NCBI GenBank assembly: GCA_950295325.1
Contig: OX485806.1
Coordinates: forward strand, 38,440,001 to 38,504,000
Direction: 5' to 3'
Origin: Polytrichum commune
Taxonomy: Eukaryota > Streptophyta > Polytrichopsida > Polytrichales > Polytrichaceae
Length of the DNA stretch: 64,000 bases
Positions within the stretch are counted from its first letter, which is position 1. The number at the start of each line of letters is the position of its first letter. The position numbers were made by a program, and so were the translations under genes. Shown here in pieces: positions 48,131 to 57,932 of this stretch. Below the pieces are notes generated by a model. It did not search any database and was not told where the DNA came from. It saw nothing but the letters and a program-made list of their open reading frames with translations.

Positions 48131-49618
48131 CTCGCCCTGGTCATGTCTCGACGATGTGGAAGCCTCCACCGTCCCCGCTGCCCCGCCTCTCTCGCCACCG
48201 CCTTCTCCGACGACGTCAGGAACCTTCTCCTGCAAACGATCGGCATCAGGCCCTTGTCCTAAACCAATCTCCGCATGTGCATCATGCATGGGTTCATCGA
48301 TTTGGTTAGGAGTAGAGGTATCACCAGGCCCTTGCAGGCCTTCAACATCTAGCATGGCCGTGTCTAGTTGACACCCATGTTGGTCAAGGGAGGACTGCGC
48401 TGCAACGGGGTTTGGGTCGCCCGACCCAAACTGTCCTGCATCTGGAGAGGGCCCTTCGGACACTACAGTGGATGGTGGGTTTGGGTCGGTCGACCCAAAC
48501 ATCCTGGGGTCGTCCGATTGGTGGGGTGGCGCCATGACTATGGGGGGCCGAAGTGGTGGAGGGCCCAAAGGGGAGGAGGCTCCAGAGACGCGCCAGATGT
48601 TGGGGTCATCCACTTGCTGGACCGGCGCGTACGGAACTTGGTGGGGCCGCATCAAGTGCTGGAAGCTGAAAGACGATTGCGGCACAGGCTGCGGAGGGAT
48701 GCTCTGCGGAGGGAAGTCGGGGGGCAAGTGCGGGAAGGAGCTGGAGGGAGCCACCACCAAACCTTGCGCACACATTCCTTGTATCACTTGTGATATCAAG
48801 TCGGCGTGGGACGGAGGTTGGGCCATCGCCCTTTGACGCTCCTGCTCCAACAGGAGAGCCCTCAGCTCTGCGACCTCGTTCCGCATTGAGGGTTCTTCCG
48901 CGGCAGCCTTTTGCAGGCGGACTCGCTGCTCCTCGTCCCTCCTCATCTTCTCGTTCGCCTCCTCCACAGTCAGGACCTCGGGCTTCACCCTAACCATGCC
49001 AGCGAACGCTGTCGGGGACGGGGGATCTGATCTTAGCCGTTTGGCGAGCTCAATGTCATCGTCGTCCTCGCTACTTATGGCAATGGTCTCCTCCACGGAG
49101 TAGTCGCCATACAGCTTCTTCCCCTTTAACTTCCTCCTCTCCCTGAACGTCGCGGTGGCGTCCCTGGAGTACATGTCCCGTGCATCGTCCACAGTCAGGA
49201 CGGGCATGAGCTTACTCTGCGGGGTTGCCGCCCGCATCGCCTTCTTCCGTTGAGGGGCTTCGGATTGTTGCGTGAAGCCCGTTGCCCCTTCCTCGACGTC
49301 GCCTTCTTTCTCCGCCTCCTCGTGTTCCTCTTCTTCCTCCTCCTCCTCCTCAACCTCGCCACCTTCTGTGCGGGACGGATTGCCCGGATGCAACCCGACC
49401 AGAGGTTCGGGAACTTGGGTCGTGGCCCTCATGGCCATTTCCTCTGGGTTGATGCGCCTCACCCTATCAAGAGGGTTTCCGCCACCCTGAACAACCTCGT
49501 CGACGTAGCTACCCGGGATCCAATCGAGGATGTCCATCTTCTTCGCCAGCGATTTCTGCATCCTATAAAATGGCAGATCACCATCCTCTATGTAGGAGTA
49601 TATATTCAGCCCCAACAT
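48131..49618 (-). CDS. Methyltransferase end plus long disordered acidic/Pro-rich region
   Basis: This exon begins at an acceptor (GATTGTGTAG|ATGTTGG) and ends at a donor (GGCGAG|GTAATA), both phase 0. Its first residues, MLGLNIYSYIEDGDLPFYRM, continue the methyltransferase-like fold of the preceding exon (…KPVYAAM joined to MLGLNIYSYIEDGD). The rest is low in structure: a Glu-rich tract of about 14 acidic residues, AISSEDDDDIELAKRLRSD, a coiled-coil-like stretch (EEANEKMRRDEEQRVRLQKA, NEVAELRALLLEQERQRAMA), then Pro/Gln-rich sequence. Two copies of the element's 22-bp palindrome lie within this coding sequence and translate as FGSGDPNP and MFGSTDPNPP without breaking the frame. Confidence 0.7.
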
Positions 49619-49778
49619 CTACACAATCCAAGTTATAGGGAAATTAGAATTTGTCGAGGCAGTCACATAAACAAGACTAAGTGAAATGTGTAGTTTGGGT
49701 CGGTCGACCCAAACCTGCAAAGAGCCTAGTTTGGGTCGATCGACCCAAACTACTTACGAGCTATAGAAAGTCACTTAC

Positions 49779-51134
49779 CATAGCAGCATAGACAGGTTTT
49801 GAGCCTCCGAAGACGTTGAAGATGCAGTCCCCTCTCCTCGTCAGCGTCCTCATCATTCTCATGTAAAATTCCATCCGCAACTCATCTGCAGGATAGTTCG
49901 TGTATTTAGCCTCGTCGTAGAGGCACTTGTTCGCACCCAACCCTTCTGGAACTTGGAAGAGTTTGTCCATCCGGGATATAGGATGGTTTGGCACCTTCAG
50001 CAACTCCGCTTTGTACACGAAGTACAAACACAAGACGTTGACGAACTTGGTCTTCTTGTCCTTCAACGTCGTGTAAGCCCCCTCCGCCGGTGCGGCGATG
50101 TAGTGAGACTTGGACACTGCATACTCCAGCTGCAATTTCCGGACAAGCTCGTACACCTGCTCCGCCCTTCTATCCTCGACTATCCAAAGCCAGATATCTA
50201 CCTCCCTGAACTTAGGGCTTGCATAATCGACGAACTTAGTTAAGAAGGGGTCGTAGAAGAGGGTGCTCATCGTGCCCTCAAATGAGCTTCCAGGAATATT
50301 TCTAAAATCAATCATCCCAAAAGGAAAGCGGTCCCTTGCTTTCGTCCTTATCGCCATTCTGGCGTCTTGACCTGGCCAGCCCTGAATTTTTAAAGGCTCG
50401 AAGGTGACAAGGTTGAAGAAAGCGTCCCCTTCAAACTGGACAATCTTCTTCTCCTTGATGAAGTTCGAGAACGCACGCGCTGTGTGATCCGGAAGCGCCC
50501 GGTTCTTCCCACCCTTCACCATCTTGGCCCGCAAGAAGTCGTCCCCCGCTTCCCTTATTAGAGCCGTCATGGAGGCACTGGTGAACTTATATTCATCTTT
50601 GAATGCTCTCCAGTTAGCCCCATGAACCTCGCCGTCCACGACAATATTCCTCTCTGGCACCAATTTATGCAGCTCCTGCACGATAGTCGTCTTCTTTTTC
50701 CTGTTCTCCGTCCATTCCTTCATGGTGTAGCATGAAGGAACGAAGGATTTGGGCTTTACGAAGACAATCTTCGGGTGCACCCAGCACCTCTTGGCCGTGG
50801 GTGCCACGTGCAGGATGTGCGATGCCGCCTTCTCCACCTCCGTCTCTGACAGCCCTTGAAGAGTTCTAAAGAAGTCTCTCACGAGAGGCTTCGTCTGCTT
50901 GAAGCGCGAGGTTTGGCTGAAGAAAATGCCAGTGTCGGGGTCGATCAAATCCCCCGTCTCGTGCTTTTCAAACACGGTTTTCCACTTCCTCCAAACTGAG
51001 TCCGATGCTGTAATCAAGTAAATTTCCCCCTTGAGGTCGCTGTATTTCTTCTGCTTGTGGCTCGAATTATCAATGGAGGAGAATTTGTTGATCATTTGGT
51101 ATTTGAAATCTTGCACGTGAACAAAACAGAACAT
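49779..51134 (-). CDS. N4/N6-type DNA methyltransferase-like domain exon
   Basis: About 450 residues read towards a perfect donor (GCTATG|GTAAGT) at 49,779; a 160-bp intron with two palindromes follows. The C terminus RRGDCIFNVFGGSKPVYAAM, spliced to MLGLNIYSYIEDGD, resembles the FxGxG/S SAM-binding motif I and the acidic residue after the next strand of permuted N4/N6 amino-methyltransferases. TLFYDPFLTKFVDYASPKFR occupies a place where a DPPY-type motif IV would be expected but reads YDPF, so catalysis may be lost. N-terminal region rich in Lys and unrecognised. Its 5' boundary is uncertain: the open frame starts at 51,134, but the acceptor may be internal, for example just before KKYSDLKGEIYL. 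Confidence 0.6.
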
Positions 51135-51427
51135 TTGAATGCGTGTTAGTTAAGTACATGTGATTTCCAAACCATATCATGACCAACATCTACAACAAGA
51201 GTTTGGGTCGATCGACCCAAACTAAAAAAAAACACAAGACTGCAACAGTTGTTTGGGTCGATCGACCCAAACAAAAAAAACACAAGACTGCAACAGTTGT
51301 TTGGGTCGATCGACCCAAACTAAAAAAACACAAGACTGCAACAGTTGTTTGGGTCGATCGACCCAAACTAAAAAAAAACACAAGACTGCACCAGGAGTTT
51401 GGGTCGGTCGACCCAAACAATACTCAC
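51135..51427 (-). repeat. Palindrome-bearing intron: five 22-bp palindromes in a 49-bp tandem array
   Basis: Palindromes start at 51,201, 51,251, 51,299, 51,347 and 51,396, separated by nearly identical AAAAAACACAAGACTGCAAC spacers. Four have the perfect centre AT (GTTTGGGTCG-AT-CGACCCAAAC). The array lies between the donor at 51,427 (GGGAG|GTGAGT) and the methyltransferase exon, so it is most likely intronic. Confidence 0.8.
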
Positions 51428-52753
51428 CTCCCACTTGGGATTCTTGTCCTTCGCATTCTCCCTCTCCTTGGGAGGCCTACCATAGAACTCCCACACCTCC
51501 CGCGAGGCCATGATATTCCTTATCCAGAAAGCTTGGTAGGCCCTCTTCTTGTTTTCCATATTGAAGTACCGGGAGATGTCGCTGAGCTTGGTCTCGTCGT
51601 CAGACCACACCACCAGTGCCTTCCAAACCTTCAGCTTTTCCTTCTGATTGTTGGGATCGTCCCACTCATTCATGAGTTGGATTTTCTTGGATGCCTCCAC
51701 GCTGTGTTGGCCGTCTATCAGCCAAAAATCGCTCTTCTGAATTGTTGGCCACATTTCAGGTGTAGGCATTTTCTTGAAACCCTGTGGCATCACTACAATC
51801 GTTTGCCTGTCGTCTTTAAACTGCTCGCAAACGATCTGCGCGATTATCCAGTCAACGTAGGCGTCCTCCTTTGCCCGGACACACTTCTCCGGTGGCGCTA
51901 GATGGCACTGGCTGATGTTCACGTCGAACTTGAAATCCCTGCCCATGAAAAAACAGTGGGAGCATTTCGTCGTGAAATTGTTCACGATTTTCTGCAGCTC
52001 CCCTGCATCCACCTCTTTGCCGGGCTTCGGCATGCGCAACTCCGGTGAGACTGGCTCGTCAGTCATCACAGATGACTCTCTCGCCCTCTTGGATGGAGTT
52101 GTTTGACGGCTCCCAGAAGGTGTAGGGGTCTCACTATTCGTAGGTGTTTGGGAGGGAGTGGTCCTACGCGAGTCAGCCGGTACTGGTAGCGGCATCCTCA
52201 CCGATTGAGGTCTTGACGACCCTGCTCCTTCCTCTGTGGGAGCTTTCCGCCTCACAGGTTGCTGTGATTTGGTTTTGCTTTGCAGGCCCCTGTTCAGCAC
52301 GGTTATTGCATGTTTTAGTTTTGTGAACTGGCTTGAGACCTTGGTATTCGATGTACTCCCATCGATAAATATTGTCTCCGGCTTGATAACTTCCGGTTCA
52401 ACACAGGACTCTCTTGCATAGAGTGCGTCGAAAGGCTCGGAGAACTGGTGCATGAACATATGCGCGTTCTGCACAGCCGAGTTCTCGAGGATGACGTCGG
52501 TATAGTCTCCAAGAGACTGTACCGATGCGACCTCCCATCCCGTAAGAGTCGCCCAGGTGTATTTCTCCACGGTTCCCACCTTGACAACAAAAATCATTTT
52601 GTATGTTGAGGCTTTGACTACTTGAATAGACCAAGCGAGGACAAGCCCGTCCTTAGGGGAATAGGAGCCATCCTGCGGGGTTTCGTGCTCCTACCACAAC
52701 ATGTCCGGCGCAGGCATGAACCACCTTTCGCCGGGTCTTTTCTTTGGAGCCAT
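51428..52753 (-). CDS. ParB/DGQHR-like domain exon (first coding exon)
   Basis: Starts with an ATG directly after an acceptor (TTTTCTTACAG|ATGGCTCC): MAPKKRPGERWFMPAPDML, with a PKKR nuclear-localisation-like motif. After an N-terminal region and a Ser/Thr/Pro-rich linker (RRTTPSQTPTNSETPTPSGS), residues about 290-420 include QTIVVMPQGFKKMPTPEMWP and SDFWLIDGQHSVEASKKIQL. The D-G-Q-H-S-V-x-A signature resembles the GxHR motif of ParB/Srx-fold (DGQHR) proteins. A methyltransferase-like exon follows downstream; in prokaryotic mobile elements ParB-like domains are often next to or fused with such enzymes. Ends at GGGAG|GTGAGT. The frame has an apparent break near its start. Confidence 0.6.
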
Positions 52754-53330
52754 CTGTAAGAAAATAATGTGCAAAGTTAGTTTCGGTCGTTCGACCCAAA
52801 CATCTACGACATGAATAGGTTTAGGTGGATTGTGTATTTATATATTTCAGCATCATTTGTAATGATAATAAGAATGTTGTGATTATTGGGTGGATTTGCA
52901 TTTTATATTGTTTGTGACATGCAGGATTCCTTGATACTTTTCCTTGATACATTCCTTGATTATTATTTTGGGTTGATGTGAATTTTATATTGATGCAAAA
53001 ATCATGGATTTCTTTATGAGTTTATAATTAGAAGACTTAGTTTGGGTCGTTCGACCCAAACATGATGCTTTGTGTTATATTTTGGTCGTTCGGCCCAAAC
53101 ATGATGCTTTGTTTTGTGTTTGGGTCGAGCGACCCAAACAAGGGGTTGTGTTTGGGTCGGTCGACCCAAACAAGAGGCTGTGTTTGGGTCGTCTCCCCAA
53201 ACAATATTATTTTAATGTATTTTTTAAACTTGGCATCTAGCATATACAATGCTTATGCATTGTGTATGCTACAAAACCGTGAATATACAAACACATATTG
53301 GTTAAAATAAAACACAATACCTTTCAAAGA
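52754..53330 (-). promoter_or_regulatory. Probable 5' leader intron with six palindromes
   Basis: On the minus strand an acceptor lies exactly before the ATG at 52,753 and a possible donor (GAAAG|GTATTG) near 53,325, so this looks like a leader intron. It contains palindromes or variants at 52,780, 53,040, 53,079, 53,118, 53,150 and 53,182; several have one mutated arm (CCGAACGACC, TCTCCCCAAAC). Their position matches that of the array ahead of the DUF7869 gene. Confidence 0.55.
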
Positions 53331-53439
53331 TGTTGTGCAGACAATTTGGAGTAGAGCAGGTTGTTCTTCCAATAATTCTCAATATCAAACAAACTGTGAG
53401 AAAGTTCAATGAGAAACTTTCAAACAAGTATCAACTCTC

Positions 53440-53730
53440 TCAAATAGCTCTTGGATCTCTCAACCAACTCCTGAATCTCACACAGAACTACTGAATCTCT
53501 CAAAAAACTTCGAAATGTCTAAACCAACTCCTGAATCTCACACACAACTACTAAACCTCTCAAAAGCCTTCGAAATGTCCAAACCAACTCCTGAATCTCA
53601 CACACAACTACTAAACCTCTCAAAAGACTTCGAAATGTCTAAACCCACTCCTGAATCCCTCACAAAACTACTGAATCTCTCAAACGACTTCGAAAATTCT
53701 CAAACAACTCTTGATACTCTTAAAGAACTC
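53440..53730. repeat. 60-bp tandem repeat, four to five units
   Basis: Units of 60 bp begin TCGAAATGTCTAAACCAACT and continue CCTGAATCTCACACACAACT, ACTAAACCTCTCAAAAG. Because 60 is a multiple of three, the plus strand reads a repeating 20-residue peptide (SKPTPESHTQLLNLSKDFEM), but no start context or gene neighbourhood supports a protein. It more likely forms part of the minus-strand transcript's 5' region. Confidence 0.7.
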
Positions 53731-53734
53731 TTGA

Positions 53735-54460
53735 ATTTCACAAGCACTCCTAAAACTTCCAGTACAAACACCTGGACCTCCCAAACCGAAGCTTTATCTA
53801 CTACCGAATGTTCTACTAACTTCCTTCAGCACTTTCCAATACTCTTCAACACTCTTTTGCTAACTTCCTTCACTCTCACGCTCTAAAACCTTCCTCCGTA
53901 TGTTTCTGTTTCTTTCAAAACTCTTCCTAACTTCTAAGATTGCACAAGGGCTATTCTATTGAAGAGCAAAAGAAAGGAGGGAAAAGAAGATGCAGAAGAA
54001 AGCAATGAACGCGGGAGAATGAAGGGTTAACCTACACCAAGCCTGATTCGCCGCGGCGCTTCAGGAGAGGCGGCGCTTCCAAGCGAGGCGCGGAGAGAGA
54101 GAGAAAGAAAGAAATGAGAAATGTGACGGTTGGGGTTTTGTTTACCTCGGGCATTGGCCCCCAACCGCATGAATAGGGTGCCCACAGGATTAGGGCACCC
54201 ACGGAAACAGGGTTACAGGGAACCCTAAAACCTAAATCATAACGCTTGACTCTAAACCCTTAGCGGGCCTACCTCTTTAAGAGTACATAGGCTATTTGCC
54301 TCATAGCATAGGTTGCATTCTACAATATCAACTTTTTGTAAGTTGAAAACCTTTTGAGTTTGTAAGTTCCTCGCCAATTGCCTCAAAACTAAATTTTAGT
54401 AGGTTAAAATCCTTCATATCTTTTAATGTTGTAGGTTTTAAAATCAAAATTTGAGTACTA
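53735..54460. other. Probable promoter-side region of the minus-strand gene
   Basis: No supportable coding region. A CpG-rich patch at 54,045-54,110 flanked by a GA-rich tract (GAGAGAGAGAAAGAAAG) reads as a CT-rich leader on the minus strand, a usual feature of plant promoters. Confidence 0.3.
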
Positions 54461-54464
54461 AGTG

Positions 54465-54535
54465 GGATCCTTGGCAGGAATTGAACCTGGCTAAGCCTTT
54501 CACCACGTTTGAAGGCCAAGGATTAACCAAGTCTT
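54465..54535 (-). repeat. tRNA-related fragment, probable SINE, copy 2
   Basis: On the minus strand: CCTTGGCCTTCAAACG, GTGAAAGGCTTAGCCA, then GGTTCAATTCCTGCCAAGGA. This matches 30,866-30,930 and has the same B-box-like GGTTCAATTCC. It lies inside the 16-kb element, so it inserted there later or is carried by it. Confidence 0.45.
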
Positions 54536-54864
54536 TTTTAAAGAGTTGATTATAAGTTTTGAAAGGTTGCTAAAATTCAAATGAGTTTAAGGGTGAAAGT
54601 TCTCACCATGTTCTCATTCAACCTCTACTCTTCCTGCAAGATATAGCCTAAAGATATGTACTTAGGCCAACTAATTTCCCAATTTGAAGAAGGATGAATG
54701 GCTAAAATCCTTTCTTTTAAAAAACATTTAGGCAAAATTTCCTAAATGTTTTTATCACATAGGTTGATATCCTATGTTTTTAAATTGTCCATAGGCTCTT
54801 TGTCCTACACTTTCAAAATTTTATAGGCTAAGTCACTAATTTTGTAGGCTGCATTTGTTTTAAT

Positions 54865-55114
54865 CGGTATATTCGTTAATTTGGGATTTTTTTGGCAGTT
54901 TGAGAAAGTTACAAATATAAGAACATGGATAAAATCGCACGTACATTGGAGAATGTTGTAAGATGCAAATACTTTGAAGCGGGTGTTCATATCAAGAACG
55001 CAATTAAGATCTCATATGAAGATGGTTTAGGTAGGACGACCCAAACATTACACTATGTTGTTGTGGTCCATATATTAATTTGAGAGAAGAGAAAATCTCA
55101 AATTAGCGAAGTTT
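54865..55114. mobile_element. 250-bp internally deleted derivative of the 16-kb element
   Basis: The left part (TATATTCGTTAATTTGGGAT, AAATATAAGAACATGGATAA, GAATGTTGTAAGATGCAAAT, ACTTTGAAGCGGGTGTT) follows the left terminus of the big element at 45,354-45,480. The right part (GGTCCATATATTAATTTGAG, AATCTCAAATTAGCGAA) follows its right terminus at 61,480-61,525. One palindrome variant lies between them (55,025-55,046, GTTTAGGTAGGACGACCCAA). This is the structure of a MITE born by deletion of the interior, later nested in its parent family. Confidence 0.75.
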
Positions 55115-55639
55115 AGGGTTTAGGTTCTTTTGGACCCTGCTCTAAACCCTTATTAGTTTTTTCAAAAGAACTATGGAGTACCCTAAGGTGCTACATAAAA
55201 TGTGTTATTGTACAAAACTAACCATTTATATAGCCAGCGCATTCTTACAACAAAACTTTATGCTAAACTAATACTTATCCCCTACTTACATGACACCATA
55301 CCCTAAATTTTCCAAAATCATTGAAGGCATTGGTTTCTCTTTTGTTTGAGCATGTTAGAAAATTTAAACCATATAATTGCGTTATATTTAACGATGTAAC
55401 CATTCACATTTAGTCCTTACCAATGATGCCAACAATTCACACGATATTGAATGAAAAAAAAAAGATTACCCACACCCCCCAACATGTGGAACAATTTAGA
55501 ATAATTGAGTGTGGAGCCTAATAAATGAATACCTTCCCCAACTGCATTTTGCAAGGGTTTTGAAATGCACGATCCTTATTTGAAAATGCGAACATGCTCA
55601 AGTTTTAAGTACATCCCTTAGATCGTGACTTTCACGAAT

Positions 55640-56455
55640 CACATAGTCGCCAATAAATCATGGTTCATGATTTATTTAATATATAGATTGTGATATAAGA
55701 GTAAATGGGATAAGCACAACATCAAATGAAGCCATTCAAGCAATCATGTTGTTATTCCCTGTTCCTTCCATGTATATTAGATGATGGCGCAAGATAAAAT
55801 AGATGTTGTTTGTATATGGGGGCATCAGTGAACCACAACTACATTTGGTGTTTAGGGTTTAGGAGATAGGAGATAGGAGATAGGAGATAGGGTTATAACA
55901 TATTAATCTATCCAATGTCAATGTATAACATTGTCTTACTCGTGAGAAGAGTCTTATAGGAAGGTTATAGTGAAGACGATGTTGATTATGTTAATTTGTT
56001 ATTCGAGACGTTTAAACGCGATATATTGATTGGTCGTGTGTTTATTCAAATAACATGAAATATTGTGGATGTTAATAGGGGCTAGGGGTCCAACTTTGGA
56101 TGTTTCGCTCACTTTAGGGAATCACATATTAGTCGCTAATAAACCATCGTTCATGATGTATTTAATATATGGAATGTCATGTAAAAGTAAATCGGAGAAG
56201 CACAACATCATGTTGTTATTCATTGTTCTCTCCACGTGTATTAGATAATGGAGGAAGATATAACAGATATTGTTTGCATAATATGAAGAAGAGTCTAATC
56301 GGAAGGTCATAGTAAATACAATCTTGATCATGTTAATATGTTATATGGGACGTTTAAACATGATATCCTAATTGGTTTTGTATTTAGTCAATGCGTATTT
56401 CATGTTGTGGATGTTATAAGGGTTTAGGGTCCAATCTTGGATGTTTTGCTCTCAC
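55640..56455. repeat. Direct repeat, two units of about 450 and 340 bp
   Basis: 55,640-56,108 and 56,115-56,455 share, in order, GTTCATGATTTATTTAATAT, AAGCACAACATCA, CATGTTGTTATTC, GAAGAGTCTTATAGGAAGGT and GGACGTTTAAAC. An ATAGGAG fourfold repeat (about 55,860-55,890) and telomere-type GTTTAGGGTTTAG lie in the first unit, and again near 56,610. Non-coding. Confidence 0.65.
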
Positions 56456-56459
56456 ACAT

Positions 56460-57010
56460 TAGCAAACTTGAAGTGAACTTGAGGATGGATTCAAGTAACA
56501 TTAAAAGATTGAACTAGAAAGGGACATTGGTAGTTAGTATCCCCTTAACAACGTCCACATACGTTCGTCATTGCCACTCTTGCATGCGAGATAATAGAGC
56601 AAGGTTCTAGGGTTTAGGGTTTAGGGGGGACAAATAAATAATTCTATTCATCATGACAATGGCCTCAAGCCTTGGAAACTCTCTCATAATTGCAGCCTCC
56701 AAATGGCCCAAACCCCACCTAAATAGGTTTACACTTGAAAGCATTGAATGGAGTTGTGTTTGGGTCTACATATTGGTTAAAATATACCTTGATGATACTT
56801 GAAAAAATTAATGTGGCCGCCACCCTTCCTCCCAATGGCGTATGTCATATCCACACAAAACAAAACAAATAGATTAAATAACATAGACTAAGTCATATGA
56901 CGGCTGGGGTATCAGAGGGGCATTGATAGATGCGCATTTTTCTACTATAAACAGAAAACGGGGAATTATGTCAGGAGGTTTGAAATAACCTCTGCAAGAG
57001 AAGAAGGCGG
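56460..57010. other. Spacer upstream of the plus-strand gene
   Basis: No gene supported. It contains telomere-type TTTAGGGTTTAGGG near 56,611. Confidence 0.4.
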
Positions 57011-57019
57011 GGAAGGCAT

Positions 57020-57060
57020 CCAATGACTAAGTCTAGGAAGCGGAGGTGGATAGTATAAAG
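57020..57060 (+). promoter_or_regulatory. CCAAT and TATA boxes of the plus-strand gene
   Basis: CCAAT at 57,020-57,024 and TATAAAG at 57,054-57,060 lie about 875 bp ahead of the first good ATG of the DUF7869 gene at 57,933. The predicted leader (from about 57,090) includes the palindrome array, consistent with a leader intron that ends at 57,927. Confidence 0.5.
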
Positions 57061-57364
57061 GGGCGTACCCCCCAAAAGTCGGTCCTTTTTTTCTCTTCTC
57101 CCGCTGTCGAATTCGTAGAGAGAACTCTTAGTAGGAGCTGTACTTCAAGGTTCGTGCATGCTGCCGTTCATGAGCACTTATCCATAGCATGCAAGTTCAT
57201 GAGCACCTATTCACACCATGCAAGCCCACCGTGAACTTTGCAATGAGCTCAAATTCAACACACCACGCAATATCCGCCGCATTATACGCCGGATTTTGTG
57301 GTGTACTTGGGCGAACCTTCACTTTTACACTAGTGTTGGCGGCTTTTGAGTCTGACCCTATGAG

Positions 57365-57756
57365 GTTTGGGTTGACCGACCCAAACCTGTCCACTAGTGT
57401 GTTAGGGTTTATGTCTGACCCTTGTGAGGTTTGGGTCGGTCGACCCAAACCCCTACCCCAGTGTGTTAGGGTTTTTTTTTCTGACCCTTGTCAGGTTTGG
57501 GTCGACCGACCCAAACCCCTACCTGGTATGGGTGGATGCACCCTTGTGAGGTTTGGGTCGGTCGACCCAAACCCCTACCCCAGTGTGTTAGGGTTTTTTC
57601 CTGACCCTTATCAGGTTTGGGTCGACCGACCCAAACCCCTACCTGGTGTGGGTGGATGCACTCTTGTGAGGTTTGGGTCGGTCGACCCAAACCCCTACCC
57701 CAGTGTGTTAGGGGTTCAGTCCGACCCTTATGAGGTTTGGGCCGGTCGACCCAAAC
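57365..57756. repeat. Palindrome array, seven copies, in the leader of the DUF7869 gene
   Basis: Palindromes start at 57,365, 57,429, 57,495, 57,551, 57,615, 57,671 and 57,735. The spacing alternates about 64-66 and 56 bp, giving a 120-bp higher-order unit, and the centres alternate between GT and AC types (GGTCGGTCGACC versus GGTCGACCGACC). Open frames through here are artefacts of the repeat (FGSVDPNPYPSVLG). Confidence 0.85.
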
Positions 57757-57932
57757 CCGCACCAAAATAATTTCTGGAACTTGTTTTGGACTTGCACACA
57801 GTGTTGGGAGTTCACATTGTAGTTGTGTTGGAAATGTCTTCATCCTCGGTGTCCCCATTGATCATGGTGTCTTGCATTTTCCGATATTTGATTCTTTTGG
57901 ACCCTTACATTCTTTCCATGTGTGTAGGCGCA

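Noticed and set aside
51201-51417. Regular 22-bp repeats with short spacers, resembling a CRISPR array
   Set aside because: The spacers are nearly identical to one another, the repeats are perfect palindromes also scattered singly over 10 kb, and the setting is a spliced eukaryotic gene. It is a 49-bp minisatellite inside an intron.
45890-52753. Bacterial or phage contamination, given ParB-like and methyltransferase-like domains
   Set aside because: The coding segments have GT/AG introns, a nuclear-localisation-like motif and a eukaryotic FCP1-like domain, and they lie within a transposon that interrupts a plant-type MULE gene.
53515-53886. A 123-residue protein of 20-residue repeats
   Set aside because: The 60-bp tandem repeat keeps any frame open. 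There is no start context and it lies in the 5' region of a minus-strand gene.
57189-57770. A 193-residue plus-strand protein across the palindrome array
   Set aside because: Most of it is translation of the palindrome repeat (FGSVDPNP, VWVDRPKPLP) and similar frames exist on the other strand; the true start is the ATG at 57,933 after a good acceptor.
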